DNA from: Mallotus nudiflorus
Taxonomy: Eukaryota > Streptophyta > Magnoliopsida > Malpighiales > Euphorbiaceae
Assembly (NCBI GenBank): GCA_947683625.1
Contig: CANTUR010000049.1
Coordinates: 10,270,501-10,334,500, forward strand
Length of the DNA: 64,000 nucleotides
Reading direction: 5' to 3'
The stretch's first letter is position 1, and every line of letters starts with the position of its first letter. The notes beneath the pieces were generated by a model. That model was not told the origin of the DNA and did not search any database. It saw only the letters and a list, made by a program, of their open reading frames with translations. Shown here piece after piece: positions 11,161 to 22,639 of this stretch. The translations under genes and the position numbers were made by a program.

Positions 11161-13157
11161 CTAAATCAAAGCAATGAGATAACTATTTTAGTTATGTTTT
11201 CTTTTTTACCCCGCCTTTTTGATTTTGCTTATAAGTCTAGTGTCCTCTTGTACACAAATAATTCAGGTGGCTTTATAACTTATGTTTTAACCCATACCTT
11301 ATAACTAACATCAATCATTGCATCAGTATCAAGCCTTATATTCTGCTCAAGAGTTCTTCAAAAAGTAAGTCCAGTTGATTTTAGCTTTAAGAACTCACTT
11401 CAATCAGTTTGCTGACTCCTCTGTGTTTTTAATACATGAGACTACAACTAATGGGGTTGGATTAATAGAAATAATGAATAAACTGAGTCACTTGCACACA
11501 TGAAGAAAAAGACCACGAGAATAACATGAATGAATTTAGAATGAAATTGGGACAAAATGTAACTCTGGGGGAAAATTACATAATAGTAAGTCCATATTCA
11601 AATAGCTAAGATGGAACACTAAAGTATAAGAGCTAGTATAAGAGTTTTGGGGGCATAAATAAGTAAACTATAAGCAATAACCAATAATTCATCAATACAG
11701 CACAACCTGGTCATCTATTCGACAAAAGCTCTGACATAAGAAGTACCAACAATAAAGCATTCAATCCTCAAACCTACCAAATGTTGATAAAGCACCTCAT
11801 TTATACACTCCAAGATTAATAACATAGCTCTATTCCAAACAGGAGACCTATTAGGATTATGCATGTCATATATAACATGCATACAATTATATACATTTAT
11901 TGTGAAATACTTGCTTTGCATAATAAAGTCCTTAAGCCTAGACAAGATTGTTTAAACACTTTACTACTAACATTCAAAATTAGCATTGTAAAAGTGAAGA
12001 AAGGTAGTTATAATGTACATATCTGAAGGAAAAGGGAAAAACTATCAAGGTGAACCTAATGCTCAATTGGACTTTAGACTATAGGAGCCTAATAAATTAT
12101 GGGCCCATCTAGTAAAGGAATATCATCGACAGTGATACTTGCAAAAGCATCATCCTAATGACCTCAAGAGGTTGGATAGGATGCTTAAGCTCCTCAAATT
12201 CAACATCCATCTCCATAGTCTCATCTAGAGCATCATCTAGAATATCTCTCCATAATAGTTAGTCCAATGTAGGGTATGGAATATGGCGATGAGAAGGTCC
12301 AACATGTTTTTAATACATTTATCAGCCCTATAAAAGGGAAGAATTCACCCTGAACTTAAAGTGAATGCACTCTAAAAAAATTATTTGATCATAAAAGTGG
12401 ATCTCTAACTCTTGAACTTTTTTACAAGAGATATCATGAAGAGAAATGAAGTCCTCTACTATAGCATTAATGGAATTATGAAAATACAAATGCTGCTCAA
12501 AGCCACAACTTCAATGGTGGAGTATCATGACCTTTGTAATAAGAGACATCATCATCACAATCAAAAGGGAAGAATGAAAAAGGATGACATTGCATTTTGA
12601 CAAAATCTCTTCACTTGAAAATAGATTATACTAACATATAGTATTTTATGCAGGGAAAAATAAAGAGAATGAAGAAGGGGGAAGGAATTGATACATTTGT
12701 AAGATCGAGCAAGATTGTAAATGATAATCGTTCATCAGAGTATCACCTTGCATGATAAATAACTTGCCAAACACTCATCAAAATAATCAAGGAAAGTAAC
12801 AAAACCTTATTTCCTTAGATTTTGAAATAAAAGTACAATCTCAATAATAAAATCCATAAATTGAAAGTAAATTCATCCACTTCATAAGATTGTGTGCAAA
12901 AATCCTATCTCATGACCGTTGATCATAATGGCTCTTTTTTATAAGCCTTGCAAAATTTAGATGTTTAGTTAACAGCTTTATGTTAAGAGTTTATAAACTC
13001 TAATCAATCTCATGCTTGCTTTGCACCTAAACAATGGGAAAAATATGCAAAAACAAAATATATGAATATATAGTATAAATTGCTTGAATTTCAAAGCATC
13101 ATTTCGATCTTTTGAATGATAAATGTGCATATAATCTACTCCAATACTAAAAAAAAT
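11161..13157. other. Tat-A 3' region, non-coding on the + strand
   Basis: No gag-pol coding is left. Read on the minus strand, about 11700..12300 corresponds to the tail of the antisense gene in Tat-B (see the separate entry). 12400..13150 holds no recognisable coding. Text near 12900..13140 may derive from an Athila-type 3' untranslated region, judged by what follows at 13158. Confidence 0.45.
11700..12300 (-). pseudogene. Remnant of the antisense gene tail (Tat-A copy)
   Basis: Read on the minus strand, this piece shares word order with the 3' end of the antisense gene in Tat-B. Examples are 'taggctcctatagtctaaagtccaattgagca' against 'taggctcctactgttcaaactccagttgagca', and 'gatggtgctttt'-like, 'agtgatat'-like and 'aacatagctctatt ... 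catgtcatatataacatgcatac' blocks. The plant-mobile-domain core itself is not recognisable here. The best open piece is 11715..11945 on the minus strand (76 codons). It is evidence that the antisense gene was already present in the common ancestor of Tat-A and Tat-B. Confidence 0.45.
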
Positions 13158-13470
13158 GAGTATGAGTACAAAATTCCTTGATAGTATTCATGTTGAGTAA
13201 TATGAGAAAGGTGGGGAATACTAAAAGAAGAATCAAAATAAGAGCAAGCAGAATTTACCATAATGCTCAGAGATGAGTAAGAGTATTAACATGAAACCTC
13301 TAGCGGTATCAACACTGAGTAATACGAGAAAGGCAGGGGAATACTAAAAGAGGACCATGTTAAAAGTTGCTCCATTTACTTTAATGCTTTGTAAGAGTAA
13401 GAGTATTTGAAGGACCCTCCCAATGGTATCCACACTAAGCAATATGAGAAAGGTAGGGGAATACTAGGAT
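13158..13470 (+). repeat. About 2.6 tandem copies of a 117-120 bp unit
   Basis: Units start 'gagtatgagtac' (13158), 'gagtaagagtatt' (13275) and 'gagtaagagtattt' (13395). Each holds 'gagtaatacgagaaaggcaggggaatactaaaag'-type text split over diverged stretches. The unit resembles a single stretch in the Athila-1 3' untranslated region (about 43798..43875: 'gagtatgagcatccaaagga ... agtagaatggtgggggattactgg'). Confidence 0.6.
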
Positions 13471-13989
13471 AAGGAAAAAAAAAGCACAAAAATAATTGAA
13501 AGGCTATTTTGATACTCAAAATTTAATCTATTTATGCTCAATTTCCATAAGTTTTTTTCAGAAAATTCTCCTTAAAATTAGGTATAAGAGTAAGCTTTTC
13601 TCTTGGTAAAAGATATGCTCTCAGTATAAGATCGTTAACGATGCCTCTGACCTTTGCAAATGGCAAATAAATGATAGTGATGAAAATAAAAATAGTGAGA
13701 TTCATTGAGTGCATGCTATCTTATGAAAAAGTGATGAATTTTCTCATGAATTTTCAACATTATAATGTACTTTTGTACATTTATCATGATTGAAACTAAC
13801 TTCAACAAGTCTATAGGAATTTCAAATCTGGAAGAAGGTGCACCCAACTTGTATAGTTGGTTAACACAACGAAATTGAAATTAGTCAGTAGAGAAATTCT
13901 AATCAGTCAATATAGCAACTTCTAAGTTAGTCAGTAAAAATTCTAATCAGTCAACATAGAGAAATCAAAGCATTTGACTTAAATGACCA

Positions 13990-15190
13990 AAGATAAAAAT
14001 TGTGAGCATTTATGGACTACAGTAGTAAGGGTAACCAATGAAAGGGTTGGAGTTAATCAAAATCATCAGTAAGAAATGAAAGGATTACAGCTAATTGCGA
14101 GCAGTTATGGACTATAGCATTATCAAAGGTGAGGAATGAAAGGATTGCAGTTAATTTACAAACAATTATGATTGCATCATCATTAATGAGTAATGAAAGG
14201 GTTACAGCTAATCACCAGCAATTATGGATTGTAGCTAATCACCAGCAATTATGGATTGTAACATCATCGGTGAGCAATTAAATGGTTGCAGCTATTCATA
14301 TGCAATTATAGATTGTAGCATCACCAGCAAGCAATGGAAGGGTTGCAGCTAATCGTGACCAATTATGGACTATAGCATTAAAGGCAAGAAATGGAAGGGT
14401 TGTAGCTAATCATGAGCAATTATGGATTGCAACATCATTGGCGAGCAATGGAAGGGTTACAACTAATTGTGAGCAATTATGGATTACAGTATCATCGGTG
14501 AACAATGAAAGGGTTGCACCTAATCATGAGCAATTATGGATTGTAGCATCATCGATGAACAAAAATAGAAGGGTTGTAGCTAATCATGAGCAGTTATAGA
14601 CTATAGCATCAAAGGCGAGTAATATAAGGGTTGCAGCTAATCACGAGCAATTATGGATTATAACATCATTGGTGAGCAACGGAATGGTTATAGCTAATCA
14701 CAACCAATTATGGATTACAGCATCATTGGTGAGCAATGAAAAGGTTACAACTAATAATGAGCAATTATGGATTACAACATCATCAATAAGCAATGAAAGG
14801 GTTATAACTAAACTAAGAACAATTATGGACAGTAGCATTAAGGGCTACTAATGAAAGGGTTACAACTAATCAAAATTATGAGCAATTATGGATTGCAGCA
14901 TCAAGAGTGAGTAATGAAAGGGTTATAGTTATTTGAAATCATCAGTAAGCAAGGAAGAGATTGTAGTTGATTGAAAGCCTTAAGTAGTTACGAATTGTAA
15001 ATCAAAAGGTGAGCAACATGAGGGCTGTAGCTAATTAAAGCCAGTAAGCAATGAAAGGTTACAACTAATCAAAATCATCAATAAGCAATAAAAGGATGGT
15101 AACAAAATCGAAACTCATGAGTAGTTATGGACTACATCATCAAAGGTAGACAACAAAAGGGTTGTAGCTATTCAAAACTTGCTAGTAATT
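13990..15190 (+). repeat. 57-bp tandem repeat array, about 19 copies
   Basis: The unit is about 'aatggaagggttgcagctaa' + 'tcatgagcaattatggattg' + 'cagcatcattggtgagc'. The landmark 'caattat' recurs with exactly 57-bp spacing at about 14303, 14360, 14417, 14474 and 14531, then after a 60-bp step again every 57 bp from 14591 to 14820. The edges (13990..14250 and 14940..15190) are more diverged, with partial units. Because 57 is a multiple of 3, one + frame encodes a 19-residue repeat (SNGRVAANHEQLWIAAS-like) that is nearly stop-free from about 14340 to 14850. It lies in the 3' region just upstream of the polypurine tract, where Tat/Ogre elements are known to carry variable tandem repeats. Confidence 0.9.
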
Positions 15191-15355
15191 ATAGGTTGGA
15201 ATAGTATAAAATACACATTGAGGAATGACAAAAGCAACATTGCCTAATTCAGTGTTATAGAAAAAAAGCTTTATAGCATGACAGGTAAGTATCCTAACTC
15301 TTTACTTAGAAATTATATGCTTACTTGCTTTGCCATAATTTGTTAAGCAAATAGT

Positions 15356-15371
15356 GACAAAGGGGCGCAAC
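15356..15371 (+). promoter_or_regulatory. Tat-A polypurine tract
   Basis: 'gacaaaggggcgcaac' directly precedes the 3' LTR start. The Tat-B counterpart is 'gaaaaagggggtaac' at 49291..49305. It serves as the plus-strand priming site in reverse transcription. Confidence 0.65.
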
Positions 15372-15621
15372 TGTAAGCACCCAATTTCGAGATAGTTGAG
15401 TGTGGGTGTGATAGAGGACACCAATGATGAAAATATTATAAATAGATCTTAAACACTTGAAGTTTGAAACCTCAAAAGCCTAAATGCATTTTCAAAAGAA
15501 CTTAATTGGTTTTTTAAGGACTTAATTGTAATGTTTTCTTTAAGGACCTAATTGAAAATTTTAAATTCTTTTAAGGGTCTTTTTATAATTAAAAGTTAAA
15601 AAGGAGATCATAATTCTAGCC
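15372..15621 (+). repeat. Tat-A 3' LTR, truncated
   Basis: It starts TGTAAGCACCCAATTTCGAG and follows the 5' LTR for about 250 bp ('cttaattggttttttaaggacttaattgtaatg'). It stops at 'aattctagcc', the start of the palindromic repeat cluster. From there the text is the reverse complement of a Tat leader. Confidence 0.85.
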
Positions 15622-17555
15622 AATTTATAATCCCGTGAAGCTATTGGAATCATGGAAACATAAACCAACTCCATCAGTTAATAGGGACATGTAGAATGAA
15701 TATAAGAATAAAATAATAATTAATAAAATAATTCTAAAGAACATAAGTAGAATCAGTATCTCTTATCCCTAATGGAGTTGCCACTATAGACGATGAGGTT
15801 TAGCGCACGCCTAAGATTTTAGTAACTATAACACTGTTTGAGTTCAGGGCTCTAGAGAACACACTAACCACTATCATAAAGACATGGCGTGGAGATGAGG
15901 AGTCACCACCTAGGGTACTAACTAGGATAAATCGAAAAGGTGCTACTCGATTCCCTAAAAGAAAGCTAGCACCATAACCAGGAGATTCTGGGTACGGAAT
16001 ACTAACTTCTTTGAGTCTTGTGTTTATTTATAATTACTTTAAGAATTACTATTTTATTCTCTATTTACATGCAATTTCATATAAACCCTTATTCTATTAA
16101 TTAACTCAAAGGCAAACTAGTCATGAAAATACAAGTAAATAATGCATTCATTTAAACATATCATATCCTTTTAAAAAACCTAAATTTAAATGGGTTAAAG
16201 CCTAATATGGGCTTAAGGTCCAAAACACATAAAAATAAATAAACAGGCTTAAAAATAAATAAAACATATCAAAACAATTAAATTAAAGATCAAACAACTA
16301 ATTAAATCAATTCCTTTTCAAAAACCCTAATTTTCATTAACATGCAATCCTAAATTAATCTACTTCCTCCATTGATTTTAATTAATTAACCAATTAAACT
16401 ACTAATTTTACTAACCAATTAATCAACATAAACATGCAATCACACACACATAATTCCACTATTTCCATTATTCCCACTCTTAGGGCTATTACAATAATCT
16501 ATAGAAAATAATAATAAAAATAATTAATACAACCCCAAAAACATAAATAAAATATAGTAATAAAAATAAAAAACCTAAAAAACTAAATTTACAAGGTCTT
16601 ATCCATGGCAGCCCATGGACTTCTCATGAGTTTAGTCCTCCATAATCACCATAAAAAAACAAAAAATATGATTAATGAATAAATTATAACAACAATAAAA
16701 CAAAATTAAAAATCAGTAAAATTAAAAAAAATAAATAAATCAATCAAATAAAATAAGATAAGGAGAAGATGATGTTTATGGATGATTTTAGTGGAGTGCT
16801 CCTCAAATTTTGTAAAATCACCAGTCTTGATAAGTCTTCAAATATTGTTCTTCAAAAATTCTCCAAAGATCTTTATTTAAGCAAAAGAATTTGTAGGGAA
16901 TAAGATTTTTCTCTTTTTTCTTCCCCTCTTTCTTTTTCTTTCTTTCTTTTTTCTTTCTTTTCCTTCTATTCCTTCCTCTTCTCTTTTCTTTTTTTGCCTT
17001 TCACTTTTTTCTTTTCTCTCTGCTCTGCCCCTCTTCATTTTTTTTCCTCCCCTATTTTCAGAGCCAAAGCACTCCTTATATAAGGATATGTCTTCAAACC
17101 CTAGTTATAAATTGATTCCTAAAAGACTTATATTTCCCTAAAAACATTATCAAAATAATTTTAGGAGAATTTTAGACCAATCAGGACTCAATTTTTCTTG
17201 GAAAATTCGAGAACCCGGGCGAAAATTGTGTAATTCTGACCAATCAAAATTAGTGTAATTTCAGCCAATCAAAATTAGTGTAATTCCTATCGATCGGAAT
17301 TAAGTAATTTTGATAACTTTTTTAAACCTTTTAATTACAAAAAGGTCCTTAAAAGAATTTAAGTTTTGCAATTAAGTCCTTAAAAAGCATTACAATTTTG
17401 TCCATGAAAACATTAAATTCTTTCTTTGAAAAAATGCTATCAGACCCTTGAAGTTTCAAAGCATTGCAAAGTATTGAAGACCTATTCATGACATTTTCAT
17501 CATTGGAGTCTTTTGTCACATTCATAACTCATTATCCCAAAATTGGGTGTCTACA
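15622..17555 (-). mobile_element. Inverted Tat 5' LTR with PBS and leader start
   Basis: Read on the minus strand: LTR from 17555 (TGTAGACACCCAATTTTGGG) to 15785 (ending GTCTATA), then a PBS ('gtggcaactccattaggga'), then about 140 bp of leader matching 8017..8145. So this is the 5' end of another Tat element in opposite orientation. It joins the truncated Tat-A 3' LTR at 15621/15622 and Copia sequence at 17555/17556. About 16905..17050 is a strong polypyrimidine stretch on the + strand. No internal coding part or second LTR of this copy is present. Confidence 0.85.
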
Positions 17556-20071
17556 GATGGGAATCTTGAGCAATCTTGAATCTGTAACTAATTAGACTTG
17601 TGAGGCTTTTCTTTAAGGCAAAATGACCATATCACCATTTTTTGGACAAATTGTAAGAGCTAAGGATATGTTGGAAATCATACATAGTGATGTATGTGGA
17701 CCATTTTCTGAAATGGCTAGAGGTGGTTTCTACTACTTTATAACCTTATAGATGATCTATCAAGGTTTGGTCATTTGTTTCTTATGAACAAAAAAAATGA
17801 ATCCTTTGAAAAGTTTAAGGAATTCAAAGCTAAAGTATAAAACCAAATTGGGAAAAGTATTAAAACTATAAGATTAGATCGAGGAGATGAATACTTAAGT
17901 ACTGAGTTCATTGAGTTCCTTAAGGAACATGGCATTGTATCATAACTCACACCGCCTGGAATACCTCAATTAAATGGTGTGTTTAAAAAGAAAAATCATC
18001 CTTTATCAGATATGGTACGTTAAATGATGAGCTATACTGATCTTCCTATTTCACTTTGGGGTTGGGCACTCTAAACTACTTTATACATCCTTAGTTGTGT
18101 TCTATCCAAATCCATTTCTACTACACCATATGAGATACGGCATAGTAGAGCACCAAGTCTTAAACATGTTAAGATTTAGGGATGTCCAGCTTTTATCAAA
18201 AGGCTAAAATCGGACAAATTTGATTTGAAATTGATTAAAGAAAGGTTTGTTGGATATCCTAAAGAAATTTTAGGGTATTGCTTTTATCTTCCTACTGAAT
18301 AAATTATTGTTATAAGTAGATATGTTATTTTCTTTGAGAAAGAGTTTCTAAAGGAAGGTGGTAAAGGAAGGAAGATAATGTTATATGAGCAATCATCTAA
18401 AGGAACCCAACAAACTTATCATATGGAGATTGATCATCCTAAAGAGCCTATTTTAATTGATAATGTCATCACATGGACTCTTAGAAGGTCAAGTAGGGTA
18501 TATCGTCCTCTATAGAGATATGATCTTCTTCTTAATGCGCAAGAGTTGCATGTTTATAAAGAGACCATTCATATTAAATATCCTAATACATATGAAGAAG
18601 ATTTCTATGATAAAGATTATCTAAGATGGATTGAAACTATAAAAGCTAAAATGGATTCCATGTATGCAAACCAAGTATGGACACTTGTTGATCCTCTTAA
18701 GGGTATTATACCCATTGGGTGTAAATGGATCTTCAAGAGAAAGACTGGTGCAGATGGAAAGGTAAAGACCTATAAAGCTAGGCTTATAGCAAAAGGGTTT
18801 CACCAAAGGTAAGGGGCCGACTATGAGGAGACCTTCTCGCCAGTAGCCATGCTTAAATCCATTTGGATTCTTCTAGTTATAGTTGCACACTATGATTATG
18901 AGGTTTGGTAGATGGATGTCAAAACTTCCTTCCTTAATGGTTATATTTAGGAAGAAATTTTCATGGAGCAACCCAAGGGTTTTAAATCCGAGGATAGCTT
19001 AAAAGTGTGCAAGCTTAATATATCTATATATAGTTTGTAACAAGATTTAAGGAGTTGGAATCATCATTTTGATGAGGCTATCTATTCTTATAGTTTCATA
19101 AAGACTGAAGATGATCCATGTGTTTATAAAAAGGTTAGTAAGAGCCAACTCACTTTTCTGGTCTTGTATGTAGATGACATTCTATTAATTGGAAATGATG
19201 TCAGAATGATTATTCTGTAAAGTATACTTATCTAAAACCTTCTCAATAAAGGACTTAGGGGAAGCAACCTATATTCTCGGTATTCTAGTCTATAGAGATA
19301 GATCATAGAGAGTGATAGGTTTATCCCAAAATCTTTACTTAGAAAAGTTATTAAAGAGGTTCAACATGCTTGATTCCAAAAGAGGATTGTTACCATTTAG
19401 GCATGGTGTCCATTTATCCAAGGATATATCACCTAAAAAATTTAAGGAAATGGAGCAAATGGCTAAAGTTCTTTATACTTCAGCCATAGGAAGCTTGATG
19501 TACGCAATGTTGTGTACTAGGCATGATATTACCTAAGCTATTAGTGTGACTAGTAGGTTTCAATCCAATCCAGGTTTGGAACACTAGATAGCTATTAAGG
19601 CGACCTTTAAGTACTTGATAAGGACTGATTATTTATTTTTAACTTATGGAGGAGGTAATTTACAAATAGATGGTTTCATAGATTTTGATTTTCAATCAGA
19701 TGTGGATGATAGAAAGTCTATCTTCAGGTTTGTTTTTATTTGTAATGGAGGTTCAGTAAGCCATAAGATTTCCAAGCAAAGTATCATTTCTAATTATGTT
19801 AGAAGTTGTTTGTTCCATTAATTCTCTGATTCCTCTTTATTGTGATAACAATGGAGCCATTGATTTGGCAAAGGAACCAAAGTCTCACCAGAAATCCAAA
19901 CATATAGAAATGCATTTTCATATTATTAAAGAACTTGTTAGAAACGGTGATGTGCTCCTGAAAAAGGTAGCTTCAGTAGACAATATGGCTGATCCACTAA
20001 CTAAGGTGCCCACCGAACTATTATTAGATCGCTATCTTGAGAAGATGGCTCTTAGATATTGTAGTGAATAG
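17556..20071 (+). pseudogene. Copia integrase-RT-RNase H (right half), broken
   Basis: It begins in GAG-pre-integrase, repeating 5293..5720. Integrase: MLEIIHSDVCGPF near 17670 (first Asp kept), RLDRGDEYLS near 17875 (second Asp kept), while the catalytic Glu region reads NGVFKKKN, so Glu is lost. RT starts near 18600 (WIETIKAKMDSMYANQVWTLV, CKWIFKRKTGADGKVKTYKA). The LYVDDILLIGND motif near 19165 is intact. RT continues as YLEKLLKRFNML and SAIGSLMYAMLCTR. RNase H is shortened: a gap at about 19800 removes the EAEY motif, then LYCDNNGAIDLAKEP and KHIEMHFHIIKE follow. It ends at 20071. At least ten stops or shifts make it non-functional. Confidence 0.9.
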
Positions 20072-20080
20072 TGCTAGTAC

Positions 20081-20091
20081 AAGGGGGAGAT
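20081..20091 (+). promoter_or_regulatory. Copia polypurine tract
   Basis: 'aagggggagat' lies ten bases after the polyprotein stop and directly before the right LTR. Confidence 0.75.
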
Positions 20092-22268
20092 TATTAGTGT
20101 AGTTGTGCCCTAGTGCCATTCTTATAATAAATCATAACATTATAAATTATCCCTATGGCAATAAAATATTCATTTAAATAAATAGTTTTTTTATTTGAGT
20201 ATTTACTCGTTAGTAATATGTTAAATAAATTTATTATCAAGAGTTGATAATATGAGTTACAAATTTATTCAATAAATATGCTATAAATTGTTCATAGTCG
20301 AATAATTAATATTCGGGTAATATTAGTTAGACTATCACCTCTGTCTATTTTTCTTGATTAGTATATGATAATGATAGTGAGAGGTAATGAGTCTCATGCT
20401 ACTTGATATAAGATATCAGAATAGACATGTGGATACTCATATGATGGGTAAAATGAATAGTGATGTTATATTTGTGATTGCAAGGATACTCACTTATAAT
20501 CAACAATCACATTCTAGGTCATAATGGTGCATATAGTCCTTTGACCTAAGGTAACATGATCATCCACATTTGAGTGGTTAGAGTTTGTTACCGCTTATAT
20601 ACTTGTATTATTCACACATGGGTATATGGTGTGTGGTGGCTCTAGTTAGTTGAATGTAGGTATGAGTGTTCAATCAAGATGGGATTCATTGCTTGAATTG
20701 AATCAGGATAGATCTTATGTTATTTAAGATTATTCTTAATGAATAAGTTCCTGGCCAAGGCAAACATACACAGTTTAAAAGAGTTTTAGTGCTAGAAAGT
20801 GTTTTTAGGATTTGCTATGTTTTATCAAGAATAACTTGAGAAGAGGTCATATGATAAAGTTATTAGAGTTTGATTGAACCTTGAATCTAGCCTATACCGG
20901 GATCTTTTAATGAAGGGATTTTAGTGCACAGTAATTATAACCCTAAGGTTTGTGTGAATCAATATATGCATTTATATCTAATTAGGTAGTTATGATATTA
21001 ATGCTAAGGGTCATTCATAACTTATGAGAACTAAATGTATATAATTGGGATTTTCACATTTAGACTTTAAAGAGTTAATAATATCAAGTGTTGATATTAT
21101 ATTCTCATTGCCAAGTACACATGAACTTAGTAAGTCTCACCTAAAAGAGTTTTGCCAAATCATTATTTCTATTAATCTAATTATTAACTAAAGAGTTTAA
21201 TATATTAATTAAGATTAATGGAATTGGATTTATGCTTTAAGTAATTATTCTAGTATATCCTCAAATCTAATTCCAATAAGAGTTTTATTATTATTTTATA
21301 TTTAATTAATATGAGATATTCATTAAAATATTAAATTAATAATAATATATGTTATTAATTAAATTATTAAATTTAATATGAGATATGAAATAATTAATTA
21401 TTAAATTAATAATAATATACGTTATTAATTAAAATATTAGATTTAATATGAGATATTAAATTATTATGTGTAAATTGTTGACTTTGAATAAGTATAAGAG
21501 CGAATGTAGATATAATATATGAGATGTATTTTCTACACATTTGTTTATACATTACTATGTCAAGGTGGCAAGTTAATAATGTTCTAATGTCAAGGTGGCA
21601 AGCTAATGATGTAGCAAATTACTTGTAAAATTTGTTCACTAACCATGTCAAAGGTGTATGCAAGGTGGCATGCAAAGTGTTATACTAATGATGTAGTATA
21701 AGTGATCTTTAATTTGTTCATGTCTATATCAACTCACTTTCTCTATATAAATATCCCTATAAGAGTTTTAAGGAAAAAAGACACATGTGAATGAGCAATT
21801 GCATTAATGAAATTAATGTAAGTTGTTGCTTTGAGAAAGTGTGTAGAGATTTTGGTAAGAAAATATACCAAAAGGAATAGCATCATATACACAAAATAAA
21901 CTCTAAGTTCTTGCAAGTTAATTAAGTTAGTACAAGTTTACAAGGGTCACTTGGAGAGGGTATTTACTACTAAGCTTAATCAAGGCAAGAGAGTGGTTGG
22001 CAAGGCTTTGGTGTTTCAAGCTAGAGACCTAACACTTGGGAGGCTAAGCATTTGATTCAAGAGTTGAACCAAAGACATCTAAAGCTAGGAGTTTGTACGT
22101 ATTCTCAAACTTAGAATTCCTAAGTTATTATTTACATGTTGTTTTTGATATTTAGCTATACGTTTAAATGCAAATTGGATCCTTGGGATTGGAATTCTTT
22201 ATGTGATGAAGAGTTATGTTGAGTAAATTTTTTTAAAATTTGCTCTATTTAGGTTTGTGCTTACCACA
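20092..22268 (+). repeat. Copia element, right LTR
   Basis: It begins TATTAGTGTAGTTGTGCCC (ancestral TG changed to TA) and is collinear with 184..2396 to its end ('gtgcttaccaca'). A TATA box is near 21744. About 21295..21460 has AT-rich direct repeats of roughly 75 bp (attaatatgagatatt core), and 21556..21615 has a 30-bp duplication ('atgtcaaggtggcaagttaa'). It may belong to a different element from the left LTR. Confidence 0.85.
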
Positions 22269-22639
22269 CAAGTCTTGATGCCTAAGTAGCATAATTGATT
22301 CGTAGCATGGATTCCATGAGGTGTCAATGAGGCATTCAGCTATTGCCAACTACAGAACATGAAGCTTAATACATTGTTTCAACAGCTAAGAACTTGAAGA
22401 TGACTAGGTTAAAGCAAGCTAAAGATGAAGCTGAGAAAGCAATGGTTAATTATTGCTCTTATATGGAGTTTAAATATCAAAAGAAACTAGTTGAGACAAG
22501 TGAGAACTCTAGGGCTACTATGGAAAGGCTTAATGAAGAAACCAAAATAAAGATTAAGATATTGAAGGAATCAACTTTAAAGATTCAATTAGATGTTGTT
22601 GCTATGCTCATGAAGTATGTTACTACTGTATGTTGTTAA
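22269..22639 (+). pseudogene. Copia-like RNase H remnant joined to a Lys/Glu-rich frame
   Basis: About 22335..22395 encodes PTTEHEA*YIVSTAKN, matching the TTEAEYIA.STAAKE motif of Copia RNase H with one stop. The frame then continues from 22394 as an 81-codon Lys/Glu-rich stretch (RLKQAKDEAEKAMVNYC, MERLNEETKIKIKILKE) that looks like a coiled coil and that I do not recognise. It lies just outside the right LTR, so it belongs to an older sequence or to a captured fragment. Confidence 0.4.

Larger units (their letters stand above)
5721..15621 (+). mobile_element. Tat-A: gag-only Tat/Ogre-like Gypsy element
   Basis: Order: 5' LTR 5721..7997, PBS, about 0.9 kb leader, gag, deletion scar where protease/RT/RNase H/integrase should be, long 3' region with repeats, polypurine tract, then a 3' LTR truncated after about 250 bp. 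LTR ends (tNtaagcaccc ... gtctata), PBS, leader and gag all align with Tat-B in this window, which still has pol. The element sits inside Copia integrase sequence. It could only have moved using pol supplied by a relative. Confidence 0.85.

Noticed and set aside
14669..14851. 60-codon + frame as a gene
   Set aside because: It is a slice of the 57-bp tandem array; the open frame follows from the repeat period.
13990..15190. CRISPR-like array
   Set aside because: Units are contiguous without unique spacers, in a eukaryotic retroelement.
184..22268. One single Copia element interrupted by Tat-A
   Set aside because: The internal halves overlap by about 430 bp and the LTRs are too divergent to decide they are a pair, so I describe two halves.
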